Source: Saprospiraceae bacterium (GTDB lineage: Bacteria; Bacteroidota; Bacteroidia; Chitinophagales; Saprospiraceae). From it: a stretch of DNA of 64,000 nt. Location of the stretch: NCBI GenBank assembly GCA_041392805.1, contig JAWKLJ010000002.1, positions 387,001 through 451,000 on the forward strand. Reading direction: 5' to 3'. The notes under the pieces were generated by a model. The model made no database searches. It worked only from the letters and a program-made list of their open reading frames with translations, and was not told the DNA's origin. Position 1 is the stretch's first letter. Each line of letters starts with the position of its first letter. Positions 17,670-26,371 of this stretch are shown here, piece after piece. Made by a program: the position numbers and the translations under genes.

Positions 17670-18800
17670 TTAAGAAAATTCTCGGGTTGAAACTTGGTAA
17701 TGTGCGATGGCCGCTTCATCCGGCTCGACGCCTAAGCCATGACCTTCGGGCAAATACGCAAAGGGCGGCTCCATCTTTAGGGGTTCCTTTAATAAATCGT
17801 GTTCTCGGATCATTCTGCCAAAAATATCACCTGGCCAGATGCAGGACTCTGCCGCTGCACTGGAATGAATATACATGGCTTCTAAAATGCCCAAATCCAC
17901 TTCCGAGCCATGCCAGCAGGGTAGGCCCGCCGCAGCGGCGATGTGGTCCAGGCGTTGGAAGTTGGCCAAGCCACCATTAAAATTGAATCCGTCCACGGCG
18001 TTGGCCTGCAAGGCTTGGATGGCATCTTTGATGCGTTGGCCATGCAGGATGTAGGGTAGGGAGACGTGTAAGACGATGGGCACTGCGGCATATTGTCGCA
18101 ACAAGGCATATTCCGACAACATCCAGCGGGGTAAAGGATCCTCCAGGCAGAGGACATTGCCCACCTCGGCTAAGGCATCGGCTCGTTTGCGGACTTCTCC
18201 CGGATACTGCCAGCGTTCATTCGGGTCCAGGATGACCTCCATGCCAGGGGCTGCCTCTCTGATACATTCGCACCAGCTTTTTACATCGTCTTCTAAATCC
18301 GTTTTAAACTTGATGCAATCATATCCCTCTGCTGCAAATCTTTTCACCAAATCCGGAATTTCTTCGAGGTGTCGGTGGCTAGACCAGGCGCCTACGCGCA
18401 CCTTATCCCTGACCGGGCCGCCTAATAGGTCGACCACTCGCATTTCATGGGCCTTGGCATAGGCATCCCAGATGGCGCATTCAAAACCATCGTATTCCCT
18501 GCAAAAAGTGAAGGGTAATTTTTGCAAGGAGAGGGTGCGGATATCTCTATCTAGTAGCGTCTCAATGATGTTGGCTACCACTGTCCAATTGTGGTCGCGA
18601 TACAATTCACCCCAACCGATGATGCCATTGCTCAGCTCCATTTTCAGGAGTAGTTTGGGCAATTGGTCGAATTGCAGGGACCAGCCTGATTTTGCGCCCA
18701 CTGGCAATTTATGCAAGGGTTTGTTGATCCCTTTGCTTTCAATTACGCCCTCCTTGGCGGGAATAATGACTTCGTAACAGCTAAATTTCTTTATTTTCAT
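17670..18800 (-). CDS. Enolase-superfamily (mandelate racemase/muconate lactonizing type) protein
   Basis: The start at 18800 (MKIKKFSCYEVIIPAKEG) fits the family N-terminus and lies two bases after the upstream stop; a longer frame has no family support. The 376-residue product has the capping domain (1-125) and a TIM-barrel domain with YDCIKFKTDL (catalytic-lysine strand), MEVILDPNERW (first metal ligand D) and VLCLEDPLPRW (second ligand E). Where the third acidic ligand normally lies (DES or GES), this protein reads PIVLHVSLP, with no D or E. The substrate is unknown; sugar-acid dehydration is the likely reaction type if it is active. It shares the operon with an SDR, an RraA-type protein and a RidA fusion. 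Confidence 0.85.
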   Translation of the reverse strand: MKIKKFSCYEVIIPAKEGVIESKGINKPLHKLPVGAKSGWSLQFDQLPKLLLKMELSNGIIGWGELYRDHNWTVVANIIETLLDRDIRTLSLQKLPFTFCREYDGFECAIWDAYAKAHEMRVVDLLGGPVRDKVRVGAWSSHRHLEEIPDLVKRFAAEGYDCIKFKTDLEDDVKSWCECIREAAPGMEVILDPNERWQYPGEVRKRADALAEVGNVLCLEDPLPRWMLSEYALLRQYAAVPIVLHVSLPYILHGQRIKDAIQALQANAVDGFNFNGGLANFQRLDHIAAAAGLPCWHGSEVDLGILEAMYIHSSAAAESCIWPGDIFGRMIREHDLLKEPLKMEPPFAYLPEGHGLGVEPDEAAIAHYQVSTREFS

Positions 18801-18801
18801 A

Positions 18802-19599
18802 TCAAGTATGCTTTGGCTCGATAAATGCTTTGTTAAATAGCATAATGGTTTTACCGGCATCAACATAGATGGTTTGGCCAGTAATGGAGCGGCTTAGCTC
18901 CGAGAGCAAAAATGCAGCAGTATAGCCACAGTCGATGGGTTGAATAAAATGATGCAAAACCTGCTGATCTGCTACAAATTCCCTTTCCCATTGTTCCGGA
19001 TCATCGGTCCAGGTTTTGATAATATCGTAGTTCTGTTCGGACTGAACCATGCCAGGCCCAATGGCATTGCAACGGATATTGTATTTGCCATATTCATAAG
19101 CCATACCGCGCGTCAAGCCCTCTACGGCTGCCTTGGCACTGGCGTAAATGGCATATTTGGGCTGGCTGGCAAAGGCATGGACAGAGGAGATATTGACGAT
19201 ATTGCCACTCAGGTTGTGGTCGAGTAATTGCTGGATGAAGTGTTTGGAGACTTCCCATACGGCCCGTACATCCACTTGGTACAAGCGGTCAAACTCAGGG
19301 CCTTCGACCTCATGCGTGTTTTTGCTAAGGCCGATACCCGCATTATTGACCAGGCCATTTATTGGGCCAACCTTTGCCTGGATTTGGTCAAAGAGAAGGA
19401 TGAGGTCTTCACGATTACTTATGTCGGCCGGGATGGCGATCGCATGCGTATACCCTTGGGCGGCCTTTTCTGCTTTGTCGGGGTCAATATCATTGATGAT
19501 GAGGGTGGCGCCAAATTGATCCAAGGCTTGGCAGATTCCTGCGCCCACGCCGGTCCCACCTGCGCCGGTGACTAAGACTTTTAGGTGACTTAAATCCAT
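18802..19599 (-). CDS. SDR-family NAD(P)-dependent oxidoreductase
   Basis: This 265-residue classical short-chain dehydrogenase has the cofactor motif VTGAGGTGVGAGI near residue 10, NNAG near 88, the catalytic serine in NISSVHAF near 140, and YASAKAAVEG (catalytic Y and K) near 155. The acidic residue at the end of the second strand (INDID) favours NAD. It sits between RraA and the enolase-superfamily gene, so oxidation of a sugar or sugar acid is the most likely role. The start lies 14 bases downstream of the RraA stop. Confidence 0.92.
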   Translation of the reverse strand: MDLSHLKVLVTGAGGTGVGAGICQALDQFGATLIINDIDPDKAEKAAQGYTHAIAIPADISNREDLILLFDQIQAKVGPINGLVNNAGIGLSKNTHEVEGPEFDRLYQVDVRAVWEVSKHFIQQLLDHNLSGNIVNISSVHAFASQPKYAIYASAKAAVEGLTRGMAYEYGKYNIRCNAIGPGMVQSEQNYDIIKTWTDDPEQWEREFVADQQVLHHFIQPIDCGYTAAFLLSELSRSITGQTIYVDAGKTIMLFNKAFIEPKHT

Positions 19600-19613
19600 T
19601 GCTTTTCGTTGGT

Positions 19614-20306
19614 TTACATTATTCCGAATTGCTGATAAGCTTCACAAGCGCTCATGCCTTGCTCGATGGCTTTTTGTACCTTTTTTTCGCCATTGGCTTT
19701 TTCCAGGGCTTCTCGGATGACCGCTTCTTCGGCTGCTTTGGGGATGACGCATACGCCATCTAAATCGCCAAAGATAATGTCTCCGGGGTGAATACGAACC
19801 CCATTCATTTCAATGCTGGTCCTGAAATCAATAACTTTTCCCCTCGGACCTTGGTCCTGGGCATATCGACCATATGAAAAAGTAGGAAAACCCAGTCGGA
19901 GAATACCCCTGGTATCTCTGGTATAACCATCCAGAATGGCACCCGCGGCACCTAGTTTGATGGCTCTGGTGCTCATCAGCTCTCCCCAAAGCGCATAATT
20001 GGGCGAGCTGCCCGTACAAATATAGACTTCATCTTCCTTTAGGTCATCCAATGCTTCGAACATTAAACCAAATGGCTTTTTTAGGAGAGGATTGCTGCCA
20101 GACGAAGCGATTTCTTCAAAAGTATCCGCTTCTAAGACGGGCATTGCTCTACCGACAATAATCATGTCGTCTTGTAAAGGTTGGATGTTGGGACTTAAAA
20201 ACTGGTGTTGCAAGCCAAGTTTATCCATACTATCCCCAATGACCGCAGAGAATAGCTGCGTTTTCATCAGCGAAAAGAGTTGCTTGTCGTTTTGCCATTT
20301 TTTCAT
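19614..20306 (-). CDS. RraA-family protein (HMG aldolase/oxaloacetate decarboxylase-like)
   Basis: The 230-residue protein matches the RraA/MenG-like fold: FSAVIGDSMDKLG at the N-terminus, the loop GELMSTRAIKLGAAGAILDGYTRD (with the conserved R-D pair that binds metal and pyruvyl substrate), and VHPGD-type IHPGDIIFGDLDGVCVIPK. Catalytic members cleave or decarboxylate 2-keto acids; others inhibit RNase E. Being first in an operon with an SDR and an enolase-superfamily protein points to the catabolic role. The ATG is preceded within 30 bases by a large hairpin (20330-20413), which could be the terminator of the upstream gene or a leader control. Confidence 0.9.
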   Translation of the reverse strand: MKKWQNDKQLFSLMKTQLFSAVIGDSMDKLGLQHQFLSPNIQPLQDDMIIVGRAMPVLEADTFEEIASSGSNPLLKKPFGLMFEALDDLKEDEVYICTGSSPNYALWGELMSTRAIKLGAAGAILDGYTRDTRGILRLGFPTFSYGRYAQDQGPRGKVIDFRTSIEMNGVRIHPGDIIFGDLDGVCVIPKAAEEAVIREALEKANGEKKVQKAIEQGMSACEAYQQFGIM

Positions 20307-20329
20307 GGAGTAGCTCTATTATATCTCAT

Positions 20330-20413
20330 AAAAAAAGCAGATACTTGATATTAACACAAAGGAAATGAGCTTTAATTAATTAAAGCTCCTTCCTAAACAA
20401 TCAAGTATCTGCT
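20330..20413 (-). terminator. Large nested hairpin, terminator-like on the minus strand
   Basis: Perfect 14-base arms (AGCAGATACTTGAT at 20336-20349 and its complement at 20400-20413) enclose a 22-base perfect palindrome (20367-20388, centre TTAATTAA). On the minus strand the outer stem is followed by a run of seven T residues, so it reads as an intrinsic terminator for the M28 peptidase operon. Its end is only 24 bases before the RraA start codon, which also makes it part of the RraA leader if transcription reads through. Confidence 0.7.
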
Positions 20414-20426
20414 TGTAAAATAAGTT

Positions 20427-20448
20427 TTTCGTTCCATTTTGAACGAAA
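20427..20448. promoter_or_regulatory. Small inverted repeat in the RraA upstream region
   Basis: TTTCGTTC (20427-20434) and GAACGAAA (20441-20448) form an 8-base inverted repeat with a six-base spacer. It lies about 130 bases before the RraA operon start, so it could be a regulator-binding site. No regulator gene is in the neighbourhood to support this. Confidence 0.35.
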
Positions 20449-20628
20449 TGGCCGATAAAGAAACTGTTTTATATATAGAAACTAAATAATGTCTCACTAA
20501 AATGAATGGAATGTACGTTGTCAGTGCTATCCATTCAAGAAACGGGGTCACTATGGCTGCTGTACAGGTTTAATATTTCAAATATAATAAACAAAATTCA
20601 AAATGTGTGCGGGCACAGCAATAATTTT

Positions 20629-22359
20629 TTAAGGTTTTTTAAGTTCTGATAAAGCATCCGTTGATTGGGCAGCAATTTTTTCCTTCAGGGCAGCTAATTG
20701 TGCTAATAATTGGGGTGAAGGAGGGGCGAATAGCATATCGGAAAGGGTACCCACAGTAGCCATATACCAATCTGTCCAGGTGGAGATAATCTCTGTCTGG
20801 TGTGTCAAGCTTTCCCCTTCTTTTATGGCTGCGAGGGATAATTTTTTTTCAGCCCTTAAGCGTTTTTGGGCAGCTGTTTCTACAATTTGAGCAATTTCAG
20901 TGGCAACTTTTTCTCCTCCTTCGCATAAAACCAGGGCGCTACTCAAGGCACTGACGCCGACATTAAAAAGTGTTTTGGGCGAGACTTTGTCGATGCGATC
21001 GGCATCTGTATGATAAAAAACATCCGTAAAGTGCCAAAACAATAAGCCTGGTATTTTGGCATTCAAAAAAGGTTGGTGATCGCTACCCCCTTCAAAAGGA
21101 TTGGTATTGACGATCCAATTGGTCGATAGTGCATGTGTTCTACAAACACTTTCGATGAAGTCATTGAAATAATGGGGATTCAGGTCCGCTTTGCTGACGA
21201 GGGTCGAACCCCATTCCGAATGTTTATCTTCTCCTCTGGTCCAGATGGCAGAGGGGTCGGGCATTTTTTCGATGAGGAAGGTTCCGCCCGTTTTTTCGGT
21301 ATCTTCCCCCACCATGTCCAGGCTAACGCCCCATCGAATGCCTTGGGCACGACTCGAATCTTGGGTGATAAAACGATTGGTCGAACGTATTTCGTCCCCC
21401 CACAGGAAGGTAAGGGTACGTTGGGGGCTGATTTGGGCTTTTTGATACAATTGTATGGCCACGCGGGCCATTTCGGCCAGGGTGCCAACGCCTGTGGCAT
21501 TGTCATTGGCACCGGGTTCCTGCACATGGGCACTGAAGACAAAACGTTCATCCGGACGGCTTTGACCGGGGATTTCCGCGATGAGGGTTAATTCCTCTGA
21601 AGGGAAAATATGGGTTTGGATATTAACAGTAATGGTTAATGGCCCCTTTGCTAAGGCATGGCTTAAGGCCTCTTTTGCCGCATAGGATAAGTTGATACCC
21701 CAACCTTTGGCCTCGCTGTTGAAGCTGATCCCGCGAAAGGGAATAGAATGCTGGTATTTTTCCGGCTGGTTATAATCGGGGATGCTATAAGCCAATACGC
21801 CGAGGGCACCTTCGTTGACAACCGCCTGCTGGAAAAGCCGGTTAATACCACATGCTGCCATGACAATCTTACCCTTTACCTTCGCTTTCTTGATGCCATC
21901 GGCTGAGCAATCTTTGAGATAAACGACTTCTGCCTCCACGCCGCCCGGAGGCGTTGAGAAGCTATTTATCGCAATCATATTTCGATTGCTGGAAAAATTA
22001 AGTAGTGCCTCAGGCTGTCCTTTGATGTGAAGGCTGGCGCTTAGCGGATCCCAGGCAGGTTGCCGCAGCGGGTATTTTTCCAGTCGGTAATGAGGCATGC
22101 CGGGGGAAGCGATAGCTTCAGGTACAAAACCAGCTTCCTCAAGGATATGCTTGACGTACATGATGCAAGTGTCAAAGCCCGTATTGCCGGGGACACGCCA
22201 TTGATCAGCAACAAACTTGGTGGTTTCAAAAGCACGTTCGGCTTTAAATTGTCCACCGACCAGTTGCAAATAAGTCGGGACAGTCCCCTCAATGTTTTGG
22301 CCGAATAAAGGGCCTAAAGAAAAGAGTGCAATAAAAAACAAATAAACCTGTTTCTGCAT
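20629..22359 (-). CDS. Secreted M28-family metallopeptidase with PA domain
   Basis: The 576-residue protein has a signal peptide (residues 1-20, ending LFGQ), a protease-associated insert (about 135-250), and an M28 aminopeptidase core. Metal and catalytic motifs visible are FSAHVQEPGANDNATGVG (H and D ligands), FLWGDEIRSTNRF (catalytic acid pair, here D-E instead of the usual E-E), LDMVGED (D ligand) and FYHTDADRIDKV (C-terminal H ligand). It would release amino acids from peptides outside the cytoplasm. It is the third gene of an operon and is followed by a terminator-like hairpin. Confidence 0.9.
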   Translation of the reverse strand: MQKQVYLFFIALFSLGPLFGQNIEGTVPTYLQLVGGQFKAERAFETTKFVADQWRVPGNTGFDTCIMYVKHILEEAGFVPEAIASPGMPHYRLEKYPLRQPAWDPLSASLHIKGQPEALLNFSSNRNMIAINSFSTPPGGVEAEVVYLKDCSADGIKKAKVKGKIVMAACGINRLFQQAVVNEGALGVLAYSIPDYNQPEKYQHSIPFRGISFNSEAKGWGINLSYAAKEALSHALAKGPLTITVNIQTHIFPSEELTLIAEIPGQSRPDERFVFSAHVQEPGANDNATGVGTLAEMARVAIQLYQKAQISPQRTLTFLWGDEIRSTNRFITQDSSRAQGIRWGVSLDMVGEDTEKTGGTFLIEKMPDPSAIWTRGEDKHSEWGSTLVSKADLNPHYFNDFIESVCRTHALSTNWIVNTNPFEGGSDHQPFLNAKIPGLLFWHFTDVFYHTDADRIDKVSPKTLFNVGVSALSSALVLCEGGEKVATEIAQIVETAAQKRLRAEKKLSLAAIKEGESLTHQTEIISTWTDWYMATVGTLSDMLFAPPSPQLLAQLAALKEKIAAQSTDALSELKKP

Positions 22360-22376
22360 TTTAAGTTTTCTTCAGT

Positions 22377-22799
22377 TTAAAATAGCGAATGATAAACTTT
22401 ATCAACGACAAAATTCCCTAATGGAAAATAGGAAGCGAAAAAGAGCGTCATCCCCAGGGCAAAATTCCGCTCACCAAACAGGCGATCGAGGATATTATCA
22501 TCGTATGCCGTCGAGGATTTGATCGCGTACCCACCAAACTCCAGTATGCCCATAAAAAACAAGCCATAGGCGTATTGTTGATACCAGGGAAGGCCATCTA
22601 GTATAATAGAAACCGGAATCATATAGAGAATATAACAGCTAATGATTTGCCACCAATATTTAAAGCGAGCTATTTTGGTGTAAATCCCGAAGTTGTGCAT
22701 CAATACTCCCCAAAGAAAATAGACGAAGGTGTAAGTCAACAGTAAGGCAGGAGGAGTTTGAACTACCTTTTGAATACATTCAGTCAAAAAAGTCATCAT
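22377..22799 (-). CDS. Small integral membrane protein of unknown function
   Basis: The 140-residue protein has about four hydrophobic segments (near 18-35, 48-68, 74-92 and 112-132) separated by short charged loops such as MHNFGIYTKIARFKYWW and KSSTAYDDNILDRLFGERN. I do not recognise the family. It lies 17 bases upstream of the M28 peptidase gene and one base after the methyltransferase stop, so the three genes are almost certainly co-transcribed. Confidence 0.75.
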   Translation of the reverse strand: MMTFLTECIQKVVQTPPALLLTYTFVYFLWGVLMHNFGIYTKIARFKYWWQIISCYILYMIPVSIILDGLPWYQQYAYGLFFMGILEFGGYAIKSSTAYDDNILDRLFGERNFALGMTLFFASYFPLGNFVVDKVYHSLF

Positions 22800-22800
22800 C

Positions 22801-23502
22801 CTAGGGGTAAATGGTTAAAAGGTGACGAAATGCCCATTTGTACTGTAAATCCATCTTTGAAAGGGCTAGTGTTTGTATGATTTTTTTTAATTCAGCTTGT
22901 TTAAAGGCTCGCTTGATGGCGGTTTGGCCATCTCTGCGGGTCATCGGGCTAAATCTTAGTAGCAAAGAAACAAATTTGAACAGATGCAGTGCTAAAAAAT
23001 GACGATCTAATTCGCTAAAAATTGCCGCGTAGCGAACTGCTCGTAGTTGTTTTTGTAAAAATTGTTGCAGGGCCTCATCCTCAAAATGATAAATGAAATG
23101 GCTACTTAGGAGCAAATCACAAGGCGGTAATTGAAAAAGTGGGGACATGATATCGGTTTGCAGGAACGATAATTCCGGATAAGCGGCCCAACATTTTTTA
23201 GCGAAAGCGAGGCTATTTGGATTCGCATCCATGCCAATCAATTGAACAGCTTGTTGCTGTTTTCTAGCCTTTTTAGCAATGGCAGCCAGGACATCGCCAC
23301 TACCGCAACCGAGGTCGATGATTGTTACCTCCTTACCCCGGAAAGGGCCAAGCTGCGCCATGACAGCCTGGCTCAACGTGCGTACATTTCCGAATAGATG
23401 GTTAATTCGTTGGAGTTCCCGCAGGCTTTGATACAGGATTGGCCCATCAAGTTTAAAATCATCAAGTTGTTCGGGTTGGTGAATTCGATTGTTTAAAAAC
23501 AT
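22801..23502 (-). CDS. Class I SAM-dependent methyltransferase
   Basis: The 233-residue protein has the class I fold motifs: VTIIDLGCGSGDVLAAIA near residue 60 (SAM-binding motif I), LIGMDANPNSLAFA near 88 (acidic residue binding the ribose), and CDLLLSSHFIYHF near 130. The N-terminal region ILYQSLRELQRINHLFGN is seen in Bacteroidota methyltransferases of unassigned substrate, some near isoprenoid or polyketide genes, but no such gene lies here. It is first in its operon; a 42-base hairpin element (23517-23558) sits 14 bases before its start. Confidence 0.86.
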   Translation of the reverse strand: MFLNNRIHQPEQLDDFKLDGPILYQSLRELQRINHLFGNVRTLSQAVMAQLGPFRGKEVTIIDLGCGSGDVLAAIAKKARKQQQAVQLIGMDANPNSLAFAKKCWAAYPELSFLQTDIMSPLFQLPPCDLLLSSHFIYHFEDEALQQFLQKQLRAVRYAAIFSELDRHFLALHLFKFVSLLLRFSPMTRRDGQTAIKRAFKQAELKKIIQTLALSKMDLQYKWAFRHLLTIYP

Positions 23503-23516
23503 ATGCTTAATAGTTT

Positions 23517-23558
23517 GACGGAAATAAATGCTACAACTATCATTTATTTTTTTCCGTC
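23517..23558. repeat. GACGG/CCGTC hairpin element, copy 1 (short form)
   Basis: GACGGAAATAAATG and CATTTATTTTTTTCCGTC form the arms of a compact hairpin. The same arms with the same outer flank (TAGTNTGACGG) recur at 30238-30360 and, in the other orientation, at 56930-56997. It lies immediately upstream of the methyltransferase gene. Confidence 0.75.
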
Positions 23559-23705
23559 CCTTACCTGACTTTTGGTATTATCTAAAATATACTTATCTTG
23601 AAGAGCCAATCATATTAATAGCTTAACATAAGTAGGGAAAAACATAACCACTTTGCATCGTGCAAAGTTTTGACCAATTTTAATTATTATTTAAAACTAT
23701 TCTTT

Positions 23706-24014
23706 ATGTTAAATTTAGCTATACCCATTCCCCATGTGCCCGGCAAACAAGATTTCGAAATAGAAATGACCATGAATGGCCAAAAGCAAAAATTACACTA
23801 TCGTGTAGAAGTTTTTGAATGGGCCAATTGTGAAATTGTATCCGATAACCGGGTGGATTGTATCCGAGATTTAGTGAATGGATATAGCGATGAGTGGGAG
23901 ATTTATCACATCGGTGCTCCTTCGAGGAATTATATTCCCTTGACTTTCATCAAAAAGGGGGATTGGCTTCGTCATCATAATTGGCTTTGGGGGACAGCTG
24001 ATAGGGGAGAGTAG
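23706..24014 (+). CDS. Small hypothetical protein (102 aa)
   Basis: I start it at the ATG at 23706 (MLNLAIPIPHVPGKQDFEIE); the frame continues 12 codons upstream but only from a TTG. The protein is soluble, with a beta-rich look (DFEIEMTMNGQKQKLHYRVEVFEW) and two cysteines (ANCEIVSDNRVDC). The family is not recognised. It stands between the methyltransferase operon and a repeat block, transcribed away from the former. Confidence 0.6.
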   Translation: MLNLAIPIPHVPGKQDFEIEMTMNGQKQKLHYRVEVFEWANCEIVSDNRVDCIRDLVNGYSDEWEIYHIGAPSRNYIPLTFIKKGDWLRHHNWLWGTADRGE

Positions 24015-24039
24015 GTTGTAAGTCGCGGGGTGTGGAGGT

Positions 24040-25180
24040 TTGGCTTGCGGTTTTTTGGACGTGGAGTTATTTGGACGTGGAGTTATTGGAGGTTTAGAGG
24101 TATTGGAGGTTTGGCTAGCGGTTTTGAGGGATGTAAAGGTATTGGAAGGTTGGGGCAAGCCCCAGCGACGCAGGTGTCATTGAAATTGTCATTGAAATTG
24201 CCATTGAAACCCTCATCCCAGATCGACCCAATCCCATCGGGATTCTCCCTCGGTAGGCGTCCAAAAGGTATAATCGGTGACGCAGCGGCACAGTTTTATT
24301 TGGACGTGGAGTTATTTGGACGTGGAGATATTGGAGGGGAAGAGGTATTGGAGGTTTGGCTTGCGGTTTTTTTGGGACGTGAAGGTAATGGAGGGTTGGG
24401 GCAAGCCCCAGCGACGCAGCCGTCATTGAAATTGCCATTGAAATTGCCATTGAAATTGTCATTGAAATTGTCATTGAAATTGCCATTGAAATTGTCATTG
24501 AAATTGTCATTGAAATTGCCATTGAAACCCTCCTCCCAGATCGACCCAATCCCATCGGGATTCTCCCTCGGTAGGCGTCCAAAAGGTATAATCGGTGACG
24601 CAGCGGCACAGTTTTATTTGGACGTGGAGTTATTTGGACGTGGAGTTAATGGAGTTATAGAGATATTGGAGGTTTGGCTTGCGGTTTTTTTGGGACGTGA
24701 AGGTATTGGAAGGTTGGGGCAAGCCCCAGCGACGCAGCCGCCATTGAAATTGCCATTGAAACCCTCATCCCAGATTGACCCAATCCCATCGGGATTCTCC
24801 CTCGGTAGGCGTCCAAAAGGTATAATTCGGTGACGCAGCGGCACAGTTTTTTTTTTGGACGTGGAGTTATTTGGACGTGGAGATATTGGAGGGGAAGAGG
24901 TATTGGAGGTTTGGCTTGCGGTTTTTTTTGGGACGTGAAGGTATTGGAGGGTTGGGGCAAGCCCCAGCGACGCAGGTGTCATTGAAATTGTCATTGAAAT
25001 TGCCATTGAAACCCTCATCCCAGATCGACCCAATCCCATCGGGATTCTCCCTCGGTAGCCTTGGATGTGACAGGTTCACGAGCTGGAGCTCATGAACCAA
25101 TGGCTTAGGACGCCAGCGGCACGGCGACACAGGAGGCATTGAAATTTTGATTGAAATTTTAATTTTGATTGAATTTGCCC
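24040..25180. repeat. Composite tandem-repeat block (family A), locus 1
   Basis: Four copies of a 230-320-base unit follow each other; a shared landmark (GATCGACCCAATCCCATCGG or a one-base variant) falls at 24221, 24539, 24773 and 25023. Each unit carries GGACGTGGAG repeats, GAGGTATTGGAGGTTTGG, the hairpin GGGGCAAGCCCC, a tandem run of the 12-mer CATTGAAATTGY and the small hairpin AATCCCATCGGGATT. The 12-mer count differs between units (3, 9, 2 and 3), which accounts for the variable length. The last copy ends in a CAGGTTCACGAGCTGGAGCTC module that also opens locus 3 near 43690. Long frames run through it on both strands, but they only reflect the repeat period. Confidence 0.92.
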
Positions 25181-25189
25181 TACCAACTT

Positions 25190-25630
25190 TCAACCTTTCT
25201 CTTTTTTAAAAAAGTCGCCAAAGGTTTTGGCCTTCTTCTCTTCCGCCTTTTCTCGCGATTTCTCAGCAGTCCCCTCTTTTCTCAGCACCTTTCTATTGGT
25301 TTGCCCTTCCTTTCGCTTAGCTTTGGCTACGGCGGCTCTGGCGCGGGCAGCTTCTTCTCTGGCTTCAGCCGCTTTGCGTTCCTTTTTGGATGCGCGTACA
25401 TCGGCTTTGGCGGCTTGGTGTGATTTTCTAAGGACCGTTTTTTCCTTAACAGGTTGATTGGTAGTTGTACTTTCCTTTTTTTTCAATCCATCAAAAAGGC
25501 CCTTTTTCTTCTCTTCTTGTGGTGCTTGTTCCTGCGCTACCTTTTTAGACTTCAATAATTGCGCCTTGGCCGTACCTGCCGTTCCAATCCAAAAAGCAAA
25601 ACCCAATAAAAAAACCAACTTATACTTCAT
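25190..25630 (-). CDS. Secreted lysine/alanine-rich small protein
   Basis: Starting at the ATG at 25630, the product (146 aa) has a clear signal peptide (MKYKLVFLLGFAFWIGTAG, cleavage after KAQ) followed by a highly charged region of K, A, E and R (KKERKAAEAREEAARARAAV), predicted to be one long helix, and a C-terminus FGDFFKKEKG. A longer frame to 25714 would overlap the amidotransferase gene and lose the signal at the N-terminus. The role is unknown; export of a basic helical protein could serve envelope or DNA/polymer binding. It may be co-transcribed with the amidotransferase gene 28 bases upstream. Confidence 0.7.
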   Translation of the reverse strand: MKYKLVFLLGFAFWIGTAGTAKAQLLKSKKVAQEQAPQEEKKKGLFDGLKKKESTTTNQPVKEKTVLRKSHQAAKADVRASKKERKAAEAREEAARARAAVAKAKRKEGQTNRKVLRKEGTAEKSREKAEEKKAKTFGDFFKKEKG

Positions 25631-25658
25631 CGTCAATGTTTTTTGGGTATTAACGTTT

Positions 25659-26369
25659 CTATTGCAGGTTTTCATACTTTGCCGCTGCAAAAAAACGGAT
25701 GGCCCACTCGCCAAAAAGGCTCGCGTCCAGCGGTTGGGCCAGACTAGCGATCCCCTGCCGGACGATGGCCTCGCCCATTCTATCCACTCGGCTTTCCATC
25801 AAAACCTGGTCGTAGGCTTTGCTAAATTCAGGATGCGCCTGTATCCCCAAGAGCTTAGTACCCACCCGAAACATCCCCATGGGGCAATTGGGCGTACTAC
25901 CCAAGAGGACACCACCTGGGGGTAATACCTCTACCTGGTCTTGGCACATCATCAGCAGATTGAGCGTATCCTGGTAAGGCAACATCCAGGCTTCTTTTTT
26001 TAGGATAGAAAAAGTGTGTACGCCAATCGACCAACCCCTGTTCGATTTCAGGACCTTTCCGCCTAATGCCTCTGCCAATAATTGATGCCCAAAACAAACG
26101 CCCAGGTAATATTTGCCGGCGGCATGTATCTCTCTAATAAAACCTTTCAGCCTTTCAATCCAATCGATCCTTTCATAAACAGAATAACTGGAGCCCGTTG
26201 CAATATAGGCTTCGCAATCGCCAACAGTATCCGGAAATTGTCCATCACACACCGCAAAGACTTCCAGCTCAAGGGTTGGCCAGAAATCCTGAAACATTTC
26301 AGGGTAATCGCCAAATTCATCACTGAACAGGGGGTTGACATGGTCACATAATAGGAGTCCAACTTTCAT
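25659..26369 (-). CDS. Class I glutamine amidotransferase-like hydrolase
   Basis: The 236-residue protein has the class I GATase fold: nucleophile motif YLGVCFGHQLLAEALGG (C and GHQ) near residue 93, and the histidine of LGIQAHPEFSK near 178 with the glutamate two residues on. No synthetase domain is attached, so it acts alone or as a hydrolase of gamma-glutamyl compounds. Its position, three bases after an aldehyde dehydrogenase and in a row with a glutamine-synthetase-like ligase and a permease, suggests it removes the gamma-glutamyl group at the end of an amine pathway, as PuuD-like enzymes do. Confidence 0.88.
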   Translation of the reverse strand: MKVGLLLCDHVNPLFSDEFGDYPEMFQDFWPTLELEVFAVCDGQFPDTVGDCEAYIATGSSYSVYERIDWIERLKGFIREIHAAGKYYLGVCFGHQLLAEALGGKVLKSNRGWSIGVHTFSILKKEAWMLPYQDTLNLLMMCQDQVEVLPPGGVLLGSTPNCPMGMFRVGTKLLGIQAHPEFSKAYDQVLMESRVDRMGEAIVRQGIASLAQPLDASLFGEWAIRFFAAAKYENLQ

Positions 26370-26371
26370 CT

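Noticed and set aside
24030..24833. Long open frame on the plus strand, and overlapping minus-strand frames, within the repeat block
   Set aside because: The frames follow the 12-base period and the repeat modules; the predicted proteins are simple repeats (KLPLKLSLK-like) on both strands, with no start signal or homology, so they are not genes.
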